Part shown: positions 1 to 7,512 of the stretch, piece after piece
Layout of the letters: every line of letters begins with the position of its first letter
Position numbering within the stretch: position 1 is the first letter of the stretch
From: Caproiciproducens faecalis
GTDB lineage: Bacteria; Bacillota; Clostridia; Oscillospirales; Acutalibacteraceae
Assembly: GCF_019448085.1 (NCBI RefSeq)
Contig: NZ_JAGFNZ010000005.1
Coordinates: 1 to 64,000, forward strand
DNA: 64,000 bases
Direction of reading: 5' to 3'
Made by a program: the position numbers and the translations under genes
The notes under the pieces: generated by a model
What the model saw: only the letters and a program-made list of their open reading frames with translations
Told to the model about the DNA's origin: nothing
Database searches by the model: none

Positions 1-7
1 ATATTAC

Positions 8-38
8 AAAGCGCCGGTAATCTGCCGGCGCTTTTTTG
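8..38 (+). terminator. Intrinsic terminator of a gene upstream of the window
   Basis: A perfect GC-rich stem (GCGCCGG with CCGGCGC, extended by A-T pairs) with a 7-base loop is followed by a run of six T. The gene it ends lies outside the window. Confidence 0.85.
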
Positions 39-72
39 TCGGATAAGCACCGTGGTTTCTTTACGGTGCTTA

Positions 73-101
73 TTCACAAATATATGGGAACGTGGTATAA
101 T
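73..101 (+). promoter_or_regulatory. Sigma-A-type promoter for typA
   Basis: TTCACA (73-78) and TATAAT (96-101) are separated by 17 bases. A hairpin (TAAGCACCG 44-52 with CGGTGCTTA 64-72) abuts the -35 box. A 9-base inverted repeat (ATTCACAAA 72-80, TTTGTGAAT 110-118) brackets the core promoter. Confidence 0.7.
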
Positions 102-146
102 AATAAAGTTTTGTGAATTACAGAGATTAAAGAGGTATCATCAATT

Positions 147-1967
147 ATGGATTCAAGAAATGACATTCGAAATGTTGCAATTATAGCGCACGTTGACCAC
201 GGAAAGACCACACTGGTCGATCAGCTGCTAAAACAAAGCGGCATTTTTCGTGCCAATGAAAATGTGGCGGAACGGGTCATGGATTCCAACGACCTTGAGC
301 GTGAACGCGGAATCACCATCCTTTCCAAGAATACAGCCGTCATGTACGACGGCGTCAAAATCAATATTGTGGACACTCCGGGTCACGCCGACTTCGGCGG
401 CGAGGTGGAACGCATCCTGATGATGGTTGACGGCGTTCTGCTGCTGGTAGACGCGTTTGAAGGCTGTATGCCGCAGACGCGATTCGTACTGAAAAAAGCG
501 CTTGGCCTTGGCAAAAAGCCCCTGGTCGTTGTTAACAAAATCGACCGCCCGGGCGCAAGACCGGCAGAAGTGGTCGACGAAGTGCTCGACCTGTTTATTG
601 AGCTGGGCGCGAATGAGGATCAGCTCGAATTCCCGGTCGTTTACGCTTCCGGCCGCGACGGCTACTCCACTTTGGACCCCAATGTGCCGGGTACCGATAT
701 GGTTCCGCTTTTCGATTCCATCATTCAATATATTCCTGCGCCGCAGGGCGACCTGAACGGGCCGACTCAGGTTCTGTTTTCCAACATTGACTACGATGAC
801 TATGTCGGCAGAATCGGAATCGGGCGTGTGGAGCGCGGTGAAATTCACAGCGGCGAAAATGTTGTGCTCTGCTGCCGTGACGGCGAACAGAAAAATGTAA
901 AGGTTGCCAAGCTGTATCAGTTTGAAGGCCTGAAGCGTGTGGAAGTAGAGGAAGCCAAGCTGGGCGATCTGGTAGCCGTTTCCGGTATCACCGGACTGAA
1001 CATCGGCGAAACCGCCTGTGCGCCGGACTGTGTTGAACCGCTGCCCTTTGTTAAAATTGACGAGCCCACCGTTTCGATGATGTTCATGGTAAACAACAGC
1101 CCGTTTGCCGGAAAAGAAGGAAAGTACGTTACTTCTCGCAATCTGCGCGACCGACTCTTTAAGGAAGTGGAAACCAACGTTGCCATGCGTGTGGAAGAAA
1201 CCGATTCGGCAGATACCTTTAAGGTGTCCGGCCGCGGCGAGCTCCATCTTTCCATTTTAATTGAGCAGATGCGCCGCCAGAACTATGAATTTCAGGTTTC
1301 TGCGCCGCATGTGATCTATAAAACCATCGACGGCAAAAAGTGCGAGCCGATGGAGCTTCTCATGATTGAAGTGCCTGACAGCTATGTCGGCGCCGTAATG
1401 GAAAAGCTGGGCAACCGTAAGGCGGAACTTCTCAACATGGGTACGCGCGACACCGGTATGACCCATCTGGAGTTCAAGATTCCCGCCCGCTGCCTGATGG
1501 GCTACCGTCAGGAATTCCTGACCGACACCAACGGAAACGGTATCATGAACAACATATTTGATTCTTATGAGCCGTATAAGGGCGATGTTCAGACACGCGC
1601 GCAAGGTTCTCTGATTGCGCATGAAACCGGCGAGTCCACCGGTTACGGCCTTTTCTACGCGCAGGACCGCGGCCGTATGTTTATCGGGACCGGCGTGGAG
1701 GTTTACGAGGGCATGATCGTGGGTGCCAGCCCGAAATCAGACGACATCGTCGTTAATGTTTGCAAGAAGAAGCATGTAACCAATACCCGTGCCTCCGGTT
1801 CGGACGATGCTCTTAAACTTACTCCGCATACCGTTTTAAGTCTGGAACAGAGCCTTGAGTTCATCCGCAACGATGAGCTGGTTGAGGTGACGCCCAAAAG
1901 CATCCGTATGCGTAAAATGGTACTGAGTAAAGAGCTTCGCATGAAACAGGCAAGTAAAAATAAATGA
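147..1967 (+). CDS. typA: GTPase TypA/BipA
   Basis: This is a ribosome-associated translational GTPase of the EF-G family, involved in 50S assembly and in stress and cold adaptation. The 606-residue length is normal for the family. The P-loop AHVDHGKTT lies at about residues 14-22, DTPGH at 76-80, and NKID follows near 130. Elongation-factor domains II, III and V and the TypA-specific C-terminal domain follow. The ATG at 147 has AGAGG at 131-135. The next gene starts one base after the stop, so the two are probably co-transcribed and translationally coupled. Confidence 0.98.
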   Translation: MDSRNDIRNVAIIAHVDHGKTTLVDQLLKQSGIFRANENVAERVMDSNDLERERGITILSKNTAVMYDGVKINIVDTPGHADFGGEVERILMMVDGVLLLVDAFEGCMPQTRFVLKKALGLGKKPLVVVNKIDRPGARPAEVVDEVLDLFIELGANEDQLEFPVVYASGRDGYSTLDPNVPGTDMVPLFDSIIQYIPAPQGDLNGPTQVLFSNIDYDDYVGRIGIGRVERGEIHSGENVVLCCRDGEQKNVKVAKLYQFEGLKRVEVEEAKLGDLVAVSGITGLNIGETACAPDCVEPLPFVKIDEPTVSMMFMVNNSPFAGKEGKYVTSRNLRDRLFKEVETNVAMRVEETDSADTFKVSGRGELHLSILIEQMRRQNYEFQVSAPHVIYKTIDGKKCEPMELLMIEVPDSYVGAVMEKLGNRKAELLNMGTRDTGMTHLEFKIPARCLMGYRQEFLTDTNGNGIMNNIFDSYEPYKGDVQTRAQGSLIAHETGESTGYGLFYAQDRGRMFIGTGVEVYEGMIVGASPKSDDIVVNVCKKKHVTNTRASGSDDALKLTPHTVLSLEQSLEFIRNDELVEVTPKSIRMRKMVLSKELRMKQASKNK

Positions 1968-1968
1968 T

Positions 1969-2850
1969 ATGAGTTTTGTAATACTTGATTTGGAGTGGAA
2001 CGGAACCTACAATCGCCGACTCAAGGGATTTATGAATGAAATCATTGAGTTCGGCGCGGTGAAGGTGGATCATGACCTGAATGTGGTCGATACCTTCGAG
2101 GCTTTGATCCGTCCGCAGGTCGGCAAGAAAATCAGCGGAAAAATCAAGACACTGACCAGCATTACCAATGAAGATTTGAAAGACGGCCTGCAGTTCATGC
2201 AGGTTGTCAGCCGGTTCCGAAAATGGGCCGGTGATGCGGTGTTCATGACATGGGGTACGTCAGACGTTCTTGCGCTGGTTGAAAATTGCCGTTATTTCTG
2301 CGGAAACGAGCATATTCCTTTTTTGAAACGCTATGTGGATCTGCAGGCCTATTGTGAAAAGATGCTTGATTATGAACCCGGAAAGCAGATGGGACTGAGC
2401 ACTTGTGCACAACTGCTGGGAATTGACGAGGAGGGCTTCGATCATCACCGTGCTTTGGGTGACAGCCTGCTGTCCCTGCGGTGCTTTCAGAAGCTGTATA
2501 CCCCGGATCAGCTGGAACCGTTTATACAGGACGCGACAACGGATGAATTTTATGACCGGATACTCTTTAAGACCATGATTATCTGTGATTTAAACAATCC
2601 GCTGATTAAGCGCAGCGATATGCATTTTAAGTGCGATCTTTGCGGCGGGAGGGCGCACCGGACGGGCGAATGGCAGCTCAAAAACAAAAGCTACCGCGCG
2701 GAGTTTATTTGCTGGCACTGTCACCGCAGGTTTTACGGCCGAGTACAGTTTAAGCTGAAATACGAAGGTATGGTTGTGAAAAAGACGATCCTTCCGGTCA
2801 ATGCCGAAAAGGATAAAACAGAGGACGAAGGGCCTCAAGAGGAGAGCTGA
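1969..2850 (+). CDS. DEDDh 3'-5' exonuclease with C-terminal zinc ribbon
   Basis: The N-terminal RNase T/DnaQ-type exonuclease fold carries the metal-binding D7 and E9 in the motif LDLEWNG. It ends with the catalytic His in HHRALGD near residue 160. The C-terminal third (about residues 213-260) has two CxxC knuckles, CDLC and CWHC, which look like a zinc ribbon for nucleic-acid binding. The general class resembles KapD-like exonucleases, but the substrate cannot be told from sequence. There is no strong ribosome binding site, so translation probably depends on coupling to typA one base upstream. The stop codon lies inside the terminator stem that follows. Confidence 0.85.
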   Translation: MSFVILDLEWNGTYNRRLKGFMNEIIEFGAVKVDHDLNVVDTFEALIRPQVGKKISGKIKTLTSITNEDLKDGLQFMQVVSRFRKWAGDAVFMTWGTSDVLALVENCRYFCGNEHIPFLKRYVDLQAYCEKMLDYEPGKQMGLSTCAQLLGIDEEGFDHHRALGDSLLSLRCFQKLYTPDQLEPFIQDATTDEFYDRILFKTMIICDLNNPLIKRSDMHFKCDLCGGRAHRTGEWQLKNKSYRAEFICWHCHRRFYGRVQFKLKYEGMVVKKTILPVNAEKDKTEDEGPQEES

Positions 2851-2868
2851 AAGCTCTCCTCTTTTTTT
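2837..2868 (+). terminator. Intrinsic terminator after typA-exonuclease
   Basis: A perfect 12-bp stem (2837-2848 with 2852-2863, loop GAA) is followed by further T residues. The 5' arm includes the last codons and the stop of the exonuclease gene. Confidence 0.93.
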
Positions 2869-2878
2869 ACCTTTGTAT

Positions 2879-2907
2879 TTGCATTCGCTTTTTTGTTATG
2901 CTAAAAT
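2879..2907 (+). promoter_or_regulatory. Putative promoter for pgeF-pflX
   Basis: TTGCAT (2879-2884), a 17-base spacer and TAAAAT (2902-2907) form a plausible sigma-A promoter. It lies between two terminator-like hairpins. Confidence 0.55.
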
Positions 2908-2940
2908 CATACTGATTTCAATAATATATTATAAATGGTT

Positions 2941-2966
2941 TCCTCCGTTTTGACGGAGGATTTTTT
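2941..2966 (+). terminator. Terminator-like hairpin in the pgeF leader
   Basis: TCCTCCG (2941-2947) pairs with CGGAGGA (2954-2960) across a 6-base loop, followed by TTTTTT. It starts about 34 bases after the putative -10 box of pgeF, so it may be an attenuator rather than a simple end signal. The 5' arm is also complementary to the pgeF ribosome binding site (CGGAGGG, 2987-2993). Confidence 0.7.
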
Positions 2967-2998
2967 CAAAACCACTAACCATTCTGCGGAGGGTATTT

Positions 2999-3841
2999 AT
3001 GAATGATAATGGGAAAAATATGAATGTACGGGAAAAAGAGGGAGTCGTCTTTCTGACTTTTCCCTCTTTTGAGCAATATCACTTTGTCAATCACGCCTTT
3101 TCTACCCGGATGGGCGGAGTGAGCGCAGGGGAATTTACCTCTATGAACCTGAATTTCGGACGGGGGGACAGCGACGAAAATGTGGTGCGGAATTTTCAGC
3201 GGTTTTGCTCCGCGGCCGGCTTCGATTACGAAACGCTGGTTGCTTCGGCACAGGATCACCACACGGTTGTTCGCCGGGTAGGGCGGGGGAACTGCGGAAC
3301 GGGCATTTGGAAACCCAAGGATCTGCAAAGTGTGGACGGATTGATTACCAATGAACCGAACGTGACCCTCACCACCTTTTACGCCGACTGTGTGCCGCTG
3401 TTCTATCTTGACCCGGTAAAGCGTGCGATCGGCCTTGCCCACGCCGGCTGGCGCGGCACCGTTGCCAAAATGGGGGCGGAAATGGTTGGGGCCATGGCGC
3501 GGGAATTCGACAGCAGCCCAAAGGATCTCCTTGCCGCGGTCGGCCCGTCCATCGGCCCATGCTGCTTTGAGGTGGATACCCCGGTGTATGAAGAATTTGC
3601 CGCGCTGACCGAAATCAAGCCGCAGGAATTCATCGTTGAAAAGGGCGGCGGAAAATTTATGATTGACTTATGGGAAGCCAACCGACGCATCATAATGGAA
3701 GCGGGTATCCCTGCGGAAAACATTGAGGTGGCGCAGCTGTGCACAAAATGCAACGCGCAGTGGCTCTGGTCCCACCGTGCCAGCGGGGGCAGGCGCGGCG
3801 GTCTTGCCGCAATGATGTGCCTGAAGGGGGAAGAAGCATGA
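2999..3841 (+). CDS. pgeF: Polyphenol oxidase/laccase-domain protein (PgeF/YfiH family)
   Basis: This belongs to the DUF152 family. Characterised members act on purine nucleosides (adenosine deaminase and phosphorylase activities) and on UDP-MurNAc-peptide proofreading. The expected zinc ligands are visible: a His in QDHHTV near residues 87-88, C131 in ADCVP and H148 in HAGWRG. The C-terminal CTKC and RASGGRRGG motifs are also present. The 280-residue length is typical. The ATG at 2999 follows GCGGAGGG with 5-base spacing. Its stop overlaps the start of the next gene as ATGA, which points to translational coupling. Confidence 0.93.
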   Translation: MNDNGKNMNVREKEGVVFLTFPSFEQYHFVNHAFSTRMGGVSAGEFTSMNLNFGRGDSDENVVRNFQRFCSAAGFDYETLVASAQDHHTVVRRVGRGNCGTGIWKPKDLQSVDGLITNEPNVTLTTFYADCVPLFYLDPVKRAIGLAHAGWRGTVAKMGAEMVGAMAREFDSSPKDLLAAVGPSIGPCCFEVDTPVYEEFAALTEIKPQEFIVEKGGGKFMIDLWEANRRIIMEAGIPAENIEVAQLCTKCNAQWLWSHRASGGRRGGLAAMMCLKGEEA

Positions 3842-4731
3842 TGACGGAGCACTGCATGCTGTGCCCGCGCGCCTGCGGAGCAAAGCGAACGGAAACCGAG
3901 GGCTCCGGGTTCTGCGGACTGGGGACAAACCCCGTGGTCGCCCGCGCGGCGCTCCATTTTTGGGAGGAACCCTGTATCAGCGGAAAACATGGTTCCGGGA
4001 CGGTCTTTTTTACCGGCTGCTGCCTGAAATGCGTATTCTGCCAGAACTATCAGATCAGTACCGAAAAAGCGGTGGGGAAAACGGTCAGTATACAGGAACT
4101 TGCGGATATCTTTGACCGTCTTGCCGAAAAAGGTGCGCACAATCTCAATCTGGTCAGCCCTACGCAGTTTGTTCCCGCAATTGTTGAGGCGCTCAAACTC
4201 AGAAAGTCCCGGATTCCGGTCGTGTATAATTCCGGCGGCTACGAAAGCCTGGAAACGCTGAGATTGCTGGAAGGCCTGATCGATATTTACCTTCCCGATT
4301 TAAAGTATGCGGACGATGTTCTTGCCCGGAAATATTCCGGAGCACCGGATTATGCGGAACGGGCAAAGGCCTGCGTGCTGGAAATGGCACGCCAGACCGG
4401 TTCGGCGCAATTCAATGATGACGGGATGATGACGCGCGGTACGATTGTGCGGCATTTGATTTTACCGGGCAATACGCGCAATTCCATCGCCGTTTTGGAT
4501 TGGCTGGGTGAAAATCTTCCGGACGGGGTGCTGGTCAGCCTGATGGCGCAGTATGTGCCCTGCGGGAAAGCGGCTGAATACCCGGAAATCAACCGCAGAA
4601 TTACAAAGCGCGAATACCGGAAGGTTCAGGAGCATTTGTTTGACTTAAATTTAGATGGATTTGTTCAGGAAATGGAGTCGGCAAGCCAAAGCTATATCCC
4701 GCCTTTCAACTTGGAAGGCGTTTCTGACTGA
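3838..4731 (+). CDS. Radical SAM protein of the PflX type
   Basis: This is a 297-residue relative of the pyruvate formate-lyase activating enzyme (COG1313-type, PflX). The radical SAM cluster motif CxxxCxxC is at C61, C65 and C68. An N-terminal cysteine group (C6, C9, C13, C26, motif CMLCPRACG) is characteristic of PflX-like proteins and may bind another metal site. The start is placed at 3838 because ATGA there overlaps the pgeF stop and the longer open frame lies inside pgeF. The substrate is unknown. No glycyl-radical enzyme is encoded nearby, so a role in activating PFL is not supported by context. Confidence 0.9.
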   Translation: MMTEHCMLCPRACGAKRTETEGSGFCGLGTNPVVARAALHFWEEPCISGKHGSGTVFFTGCCLKCVFCQNYQISTEKAVGKTVSIQELADIFDRLAEKGAHNLNLVSPTQFVPAIVEALKLRKSRIPVVYNSGGYESLETLRLLEGLIDIYLPDLKYADDVLARKYSGAPDYAERAKACVLEMARQTGSAQFNDDGMMTRGTIVRHLILPGNTRNSIAVLDWLGENLPDGVLVSLMAQYVPCGKAAEYPEINRRITKREYRKVQEHLFDLNLDGFVQEMESASQSYIPPFNLEGVSD

Positions 4732-4737
4732 TACCCC

Positions 4738-4766
4738 TTGACAAACTGCGTCCGCCGTTGTAGACT
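4738..4766 (+). promoter_or_regulatory. Putative promoter for the hemolysin III gene
   Basis: A consensus TTGACA (4738-4743), a 17-base spacer and TAGACT (4761-4766). An 8-bp hairpin at 4700-4720 in the end of the upstream gene may be a weak terminator. Confidence 0.5.
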
Positions 4767-4818
4767 GTTATATAGTTTTTAATACTACATAAAATAATCT
4801 TTAATAGACGGTGATATT

Positions 4819-5505
4819 ATGAATGAAAGCAGTATAAACAAAGCGGAATGGAGAACAACACGGCGCAAAGAACTGGAGCTTCCAAGTTATACCATAACGG
4901 AAGAAATTCTCAATGCCGCTACTCACGGGATTGGAACCGGGCTTGCCATTGCGGGCTTTATTGTACTTTTGATGAACGCCCGCCGTGGCGCTCTTTCCCT
5001 TACGGCGGTGTCCGTTTTCGGGGTAACCATGATTTTGCTGTATATGGTTTCCACACTTTACCATGCGCTGGGTGTCTGCCCGGGAAAAAAGATCTGCCAG
5101 ATCCTCGACCACTGCACCATTTTTCTTCTGATTGCGGGAACCTATACGCCGATTTCTCTTTTGTGCTTTGGCGGGGTTACGGGCTGGGTTATGTTTTCGA
5201 TTGTCTGGATGGTCGCCGTTGTCGGCATCGTGCTCAACGCGATTGATCTTAAGCGCTTTAAAACGTTCTCCATGATCTGTTATCTGGCCCTTGGCTGGTT
5301 CGTTGTCTTCTTTTTCAAGCCCCTGCTTACACACCTTGATTCGCAGGCTATCATCTACCTGATTGTCGGCGGCGTGTTCTATACGGTCGGCGCCGTCCTT
5401 TACGGGCTTGGGAAAAAGATCAGATACATGCACTCCGTGTGGCATTTGTTCGTACTTGGCGGCACAATCTTTCATTATTTGGTGGTTTATCATATTTCCG
5501 TATAA
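4819..5505 (+). CDS. trhA: Hemolysin III/TrhA (PAQR-family) membrane protein
   Basis: This is a 228-residue integral membrane protein with about seven hydrophobic segments. The family signature EILNAATHGIGTGLAI comes just before the first one. The conserved Ser/His/Asp residues of PAQR metal sites fit STLYHA in the middle and the His residues of the C-terminal segment HSVWHLFVLGGTIFHYL. Members have been linked to membrane-fluidity homeostasis; the hemolysin name is historical. The gene appears monocistronic, with a promoter upstream and a new one downstream. Confidence 0.93.
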   Translation: MNESSINKAEWRTTRRKELELPSYTITEEILNAATHGIGTGLAIAGFIVLLMNARRGALSLTAVSVFGVTMILLYMVSTLYHALGVCPGKKICQILDHCTIFLLIAGTYTPISLLCFGGVTGWVMFSIVWMVAVVGIVLNAIDLKRFKTFSMICYLALGWFVVFFFKPLLTHLDSQAIIYLIVGGVFYTVGAVLYGLGKKIRYMHSVWHLFVLGGTIFHYLVVYHISV

Positions 5506-5547
5506 AATTGTTCACAAAACGTATCACATTTTCCTCTTTTTCTGCGA

Positions 5548-5553
5548 TATAAT
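5548..5553 (+). promoter_or_regulatory. -10 box for the alpha/beta hydrolase gene
   Basis: A consensus TATAAT with only a weak -35 candidate (TCACAT, 5524-5529, 18-base spacing). Confidence 0.4.
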
Positions 5554-5594
5554 GAATACACAAAATACAATCGCAGCATAGAGAGGTGACGCAA

Positions 5595-6545
5595 TTGGAT
5601 ATTTTACAAAGGCAGATGTCCTTTGATTCCTGTACGGATGATGAGAGAATTTTCGCACGGGTTTTTGAGCCTGCCGACAAAACGGACGTCAGGGCTGTGC
5701 TGCAGATTGCTCACGGAATGGCGGAGCACAGTCTTTTATATGTTGATTTTGCGCGTGCATTGGCCGCAAAGGGCTACTCCGTAGCCATCAACGATCACCT
5801 GGGCCACGGAAAATCGGTGACCGCCGGCGGTGCGTACGGGTATTTCGGCAAAGGCGGGTGCCAGAATCTTGTCAAAGATATGCACAAGCTTTACGGCCTG
5901 ATGCGTAAGGATTATCCCAATATCCCTTATGTGCTCATGGGACACAGCATGGGTTCCTTTTTAGCCCGGTCATACGCCGCCCAGTACGGCGACGAGCTGA
6001 CCGCGGTCATTTTTATGGGTACCTGCGGCAGCCCGGGTGCGGCGGTTCTGTCCACCCAGAAACGCATCAGCAACGCCATCGTAAAAAAGAAAGGCGAAAA
6101 AAGCCACGACCCTATTTTCGCAAAGCTTTCCACCGGAAAATACAACAGCGCCTTTACGCCGTTTCGCACGCCGAACGACTGGATTTCCCGCGACGGGGCG
6201 CAGGTGGATATCTATACAAATGACCCGCTTTGCGGTTTTGACCTGACCGCTTCCGGTTACCGCGACATCGTCTATCTGCAGGCGGAGGTGAATTCCTCCG
6301 GCTGGTTTAAAAAGATGGCAAAAATTCCGATTCTTCTGATTTCAGGCGGAAAAGACCCGGTCGGCGGTTTTGGGAAAGGTGTCCGGCAGGTCGCCGCAAA
6401 GCTCAGGAAGACCGGCCATGAGGTGCGTCTGATTTTGTACCCGGAAGCACGCCACGCCCTGCTCAGTGAAATTAATAGAGATGAAGTTTACGAAGATATT
6501 GAAGATTTTCTTTCGTCGGTAACAATGAAAGAATGTCAGCTGTAA
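5595..6545 (+). CDS. Alpha/beta hydrolase, monoacylglycerol lipase-like
   Basis: This is a serine hydrolase with the nucleophile elbow GHSMGS (Ser at about residue 118), an oxyanion-type HG in QIAHGMAEH, an Asp in the GGKDPVG strand, and the catalytic His near the C-terminus (EARHALL). The order and spacing match lysophospholipase/monoacylglycerol lipase-like hydrolases. The TTG at 5595 was chosen because AGAGGTG (5582-5588) sits 6 bases upstream. The in-frame GTG at 5586 overlaps that ribosome binding site and is less likely. No signal peptide is visible, so it is cytoplasmic. The substrate is not determined. Confidence 0.88.
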   Translation: MDILQRQMSFDSCTDDERIFARVFEPADKTDVRAVLQIAHGMAEHSLLYVDFARALAAKGYSVAINDHLGHGKSVTAGGAYGYFGKGGCQNLVKDMHKLYGLMRKDYPNIPYVLMGHSMGSFLARSYAAQYGDELTAVIFMGTCGSPGAAVLSTQKRISNAIVKKKGEKSHDPIFAKLSTGKYNSAFTPFRTPNDWISRDGAQVDIYTNDPLCGFDLTASGYRDIVYLQAEVNSSGWFKKMAKIPILLISGGKDPVGGFGKGVRQVAAKLRKTGHEVRLILYPEARHALLSEINRDEVYEDIEDFLSSVTMKECQL

Positions 6546-6585
6546 AAAAGGACAGAGCAAAGCCACCGCTTTGCTCTGTCCTTTT
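6546..6585 (+). terminator. Strong intrinsic terminator
   Basis: A perfect 18-bp stem (6546-6563 with 6568-6585, loop CACC) ends in TTTT. It begins directly after the hydrolase stop codon. Confidence 0.95.
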
Positions 6586-6635
6586 GTGATATCTCCCGGC
6601 AGCCCTCCATATATTTGCTTAGGAGGAATGTGCCT

Positions 6636-7508
6636 ATGTTTGCTATCTTTCATATTAACCGCAGATTGGCGCTGATGTTTCTTACAACGGCGGCAATCGC
6701 GCTGATGATATGCTGCGGGGCAGTGGCAAATCCCGCCAGAGCGACCGAAAGCGGAAGAGGTATCAAATTGCCGATTCTCATGTACCACAGTGTGCTGAAA
6801 GACAAATCCTATCAGGGCGTGTATGTGATTTCCCCGGACAGCTTTGAAAAAGACCTTCAGTATCTTCAGAAAAAAGGCTATACAGCCGTGGTAATGCAGG
6901 ACTTGCTGGATTACGTCAACCAAAAGACGCCATTACCGGAAAAACCGGTCATGATTACTTTTGACGACGGATACTACAACAATTATCTTTACGCATATCC
7001 GCTGATTAGGAAATACAAAATGAAGATGGTTTTTTCTCCGATCGGTTACTGTACGGATCAGTTTTCACAGAAGGACGCGGATCACGCCAATTACTCCCAC
7101 TGTACCTGGGATGAAATCAACGAAATGATGGAATCCGGATTTGTGGAAATTCAGAATCATACCTATAACCTGCATGAAAACAAGAACGGACGCCTTGGCG
7201 CCGGGATGAAGCGGGGAGAAAGCGTGGGAAAATATACTTCCCTGCTGACGGAGGACTTAAGCAAGATGCAGGAAGAAATGAAAGAGCATACCGGCTATAC
7301 GCCTACTACGTTTGTCTATCCGTTCGGTGCAATCAGCAACGTTTCGCTCCCGATTGTCCGGCAGCTTGGATTTCACGCGAGCCTGACCTGCGAAAGCAGA
7401 ATAAATTATCTTACGAAGGACCCGAACTGCCTGTACGGCCTCGGCCGGTACCTGCGCTCCGGAAAAACGTCTACGGAATCGTATTTCAAAAAGATAGGGC
7501 TGGATTGA
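6636..7508 (+). CDS. Polysaccharide deacetylase (NodB domain), secreted or anchored
   Basis: This carbohydrate esterase family 4 protein probably removes acetyl groups from cell-wall glycan. The NodB metal motif TFDDG (ITFDDGYYNNY) and the second motif HTYNLH are both visible, and a YPFG motif follows. An N-terminal hydrophobic stretch (about residues 10-30) is a signal peptide or anchor. The ATG at 6636 has AGGAGG at 6621-6626, 9 bases upstream; the earlier in-frame start at 6615 lies before that site. It converges on the ctpE-like gene with only four bases between the stops. Confidence 0.93.
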   Translation: MFAIFHINRRLALMFLTTAAIALMICCGAVANPARATESGRGIKLPILMYHSVLKDKSYQGVYVISPDSFEKDLQYLQKKGYTAVVMQDLLDYVNQKTPLPEKPVMITFDDGYYNNYLYAYPLIRKYKMKMVFSPIGYCTDQFSQKDADHANYSHCTWDEINEMMESGFVEIQNHTYNLHENKNGRLGAGMKRGESVGKYTSLLTEDLSKMQEEMKEHTGYTPTTFVYPFGAISNVSLPIVRQLGFHASLTCESRINYLTKDPNCLYGLGRYLRSGKTSTESYFKKIGLD

Positions 7509-7512
7509 GAAG

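Noticed and set aside
3838-4731. Activating enzyme for a local glycyl-radical enzyme
   Set aside because: No pyruvate formate-lyase or other glycyl-radical enzyme is encoded in the window. PflX-type proteins are distinct from PflA.
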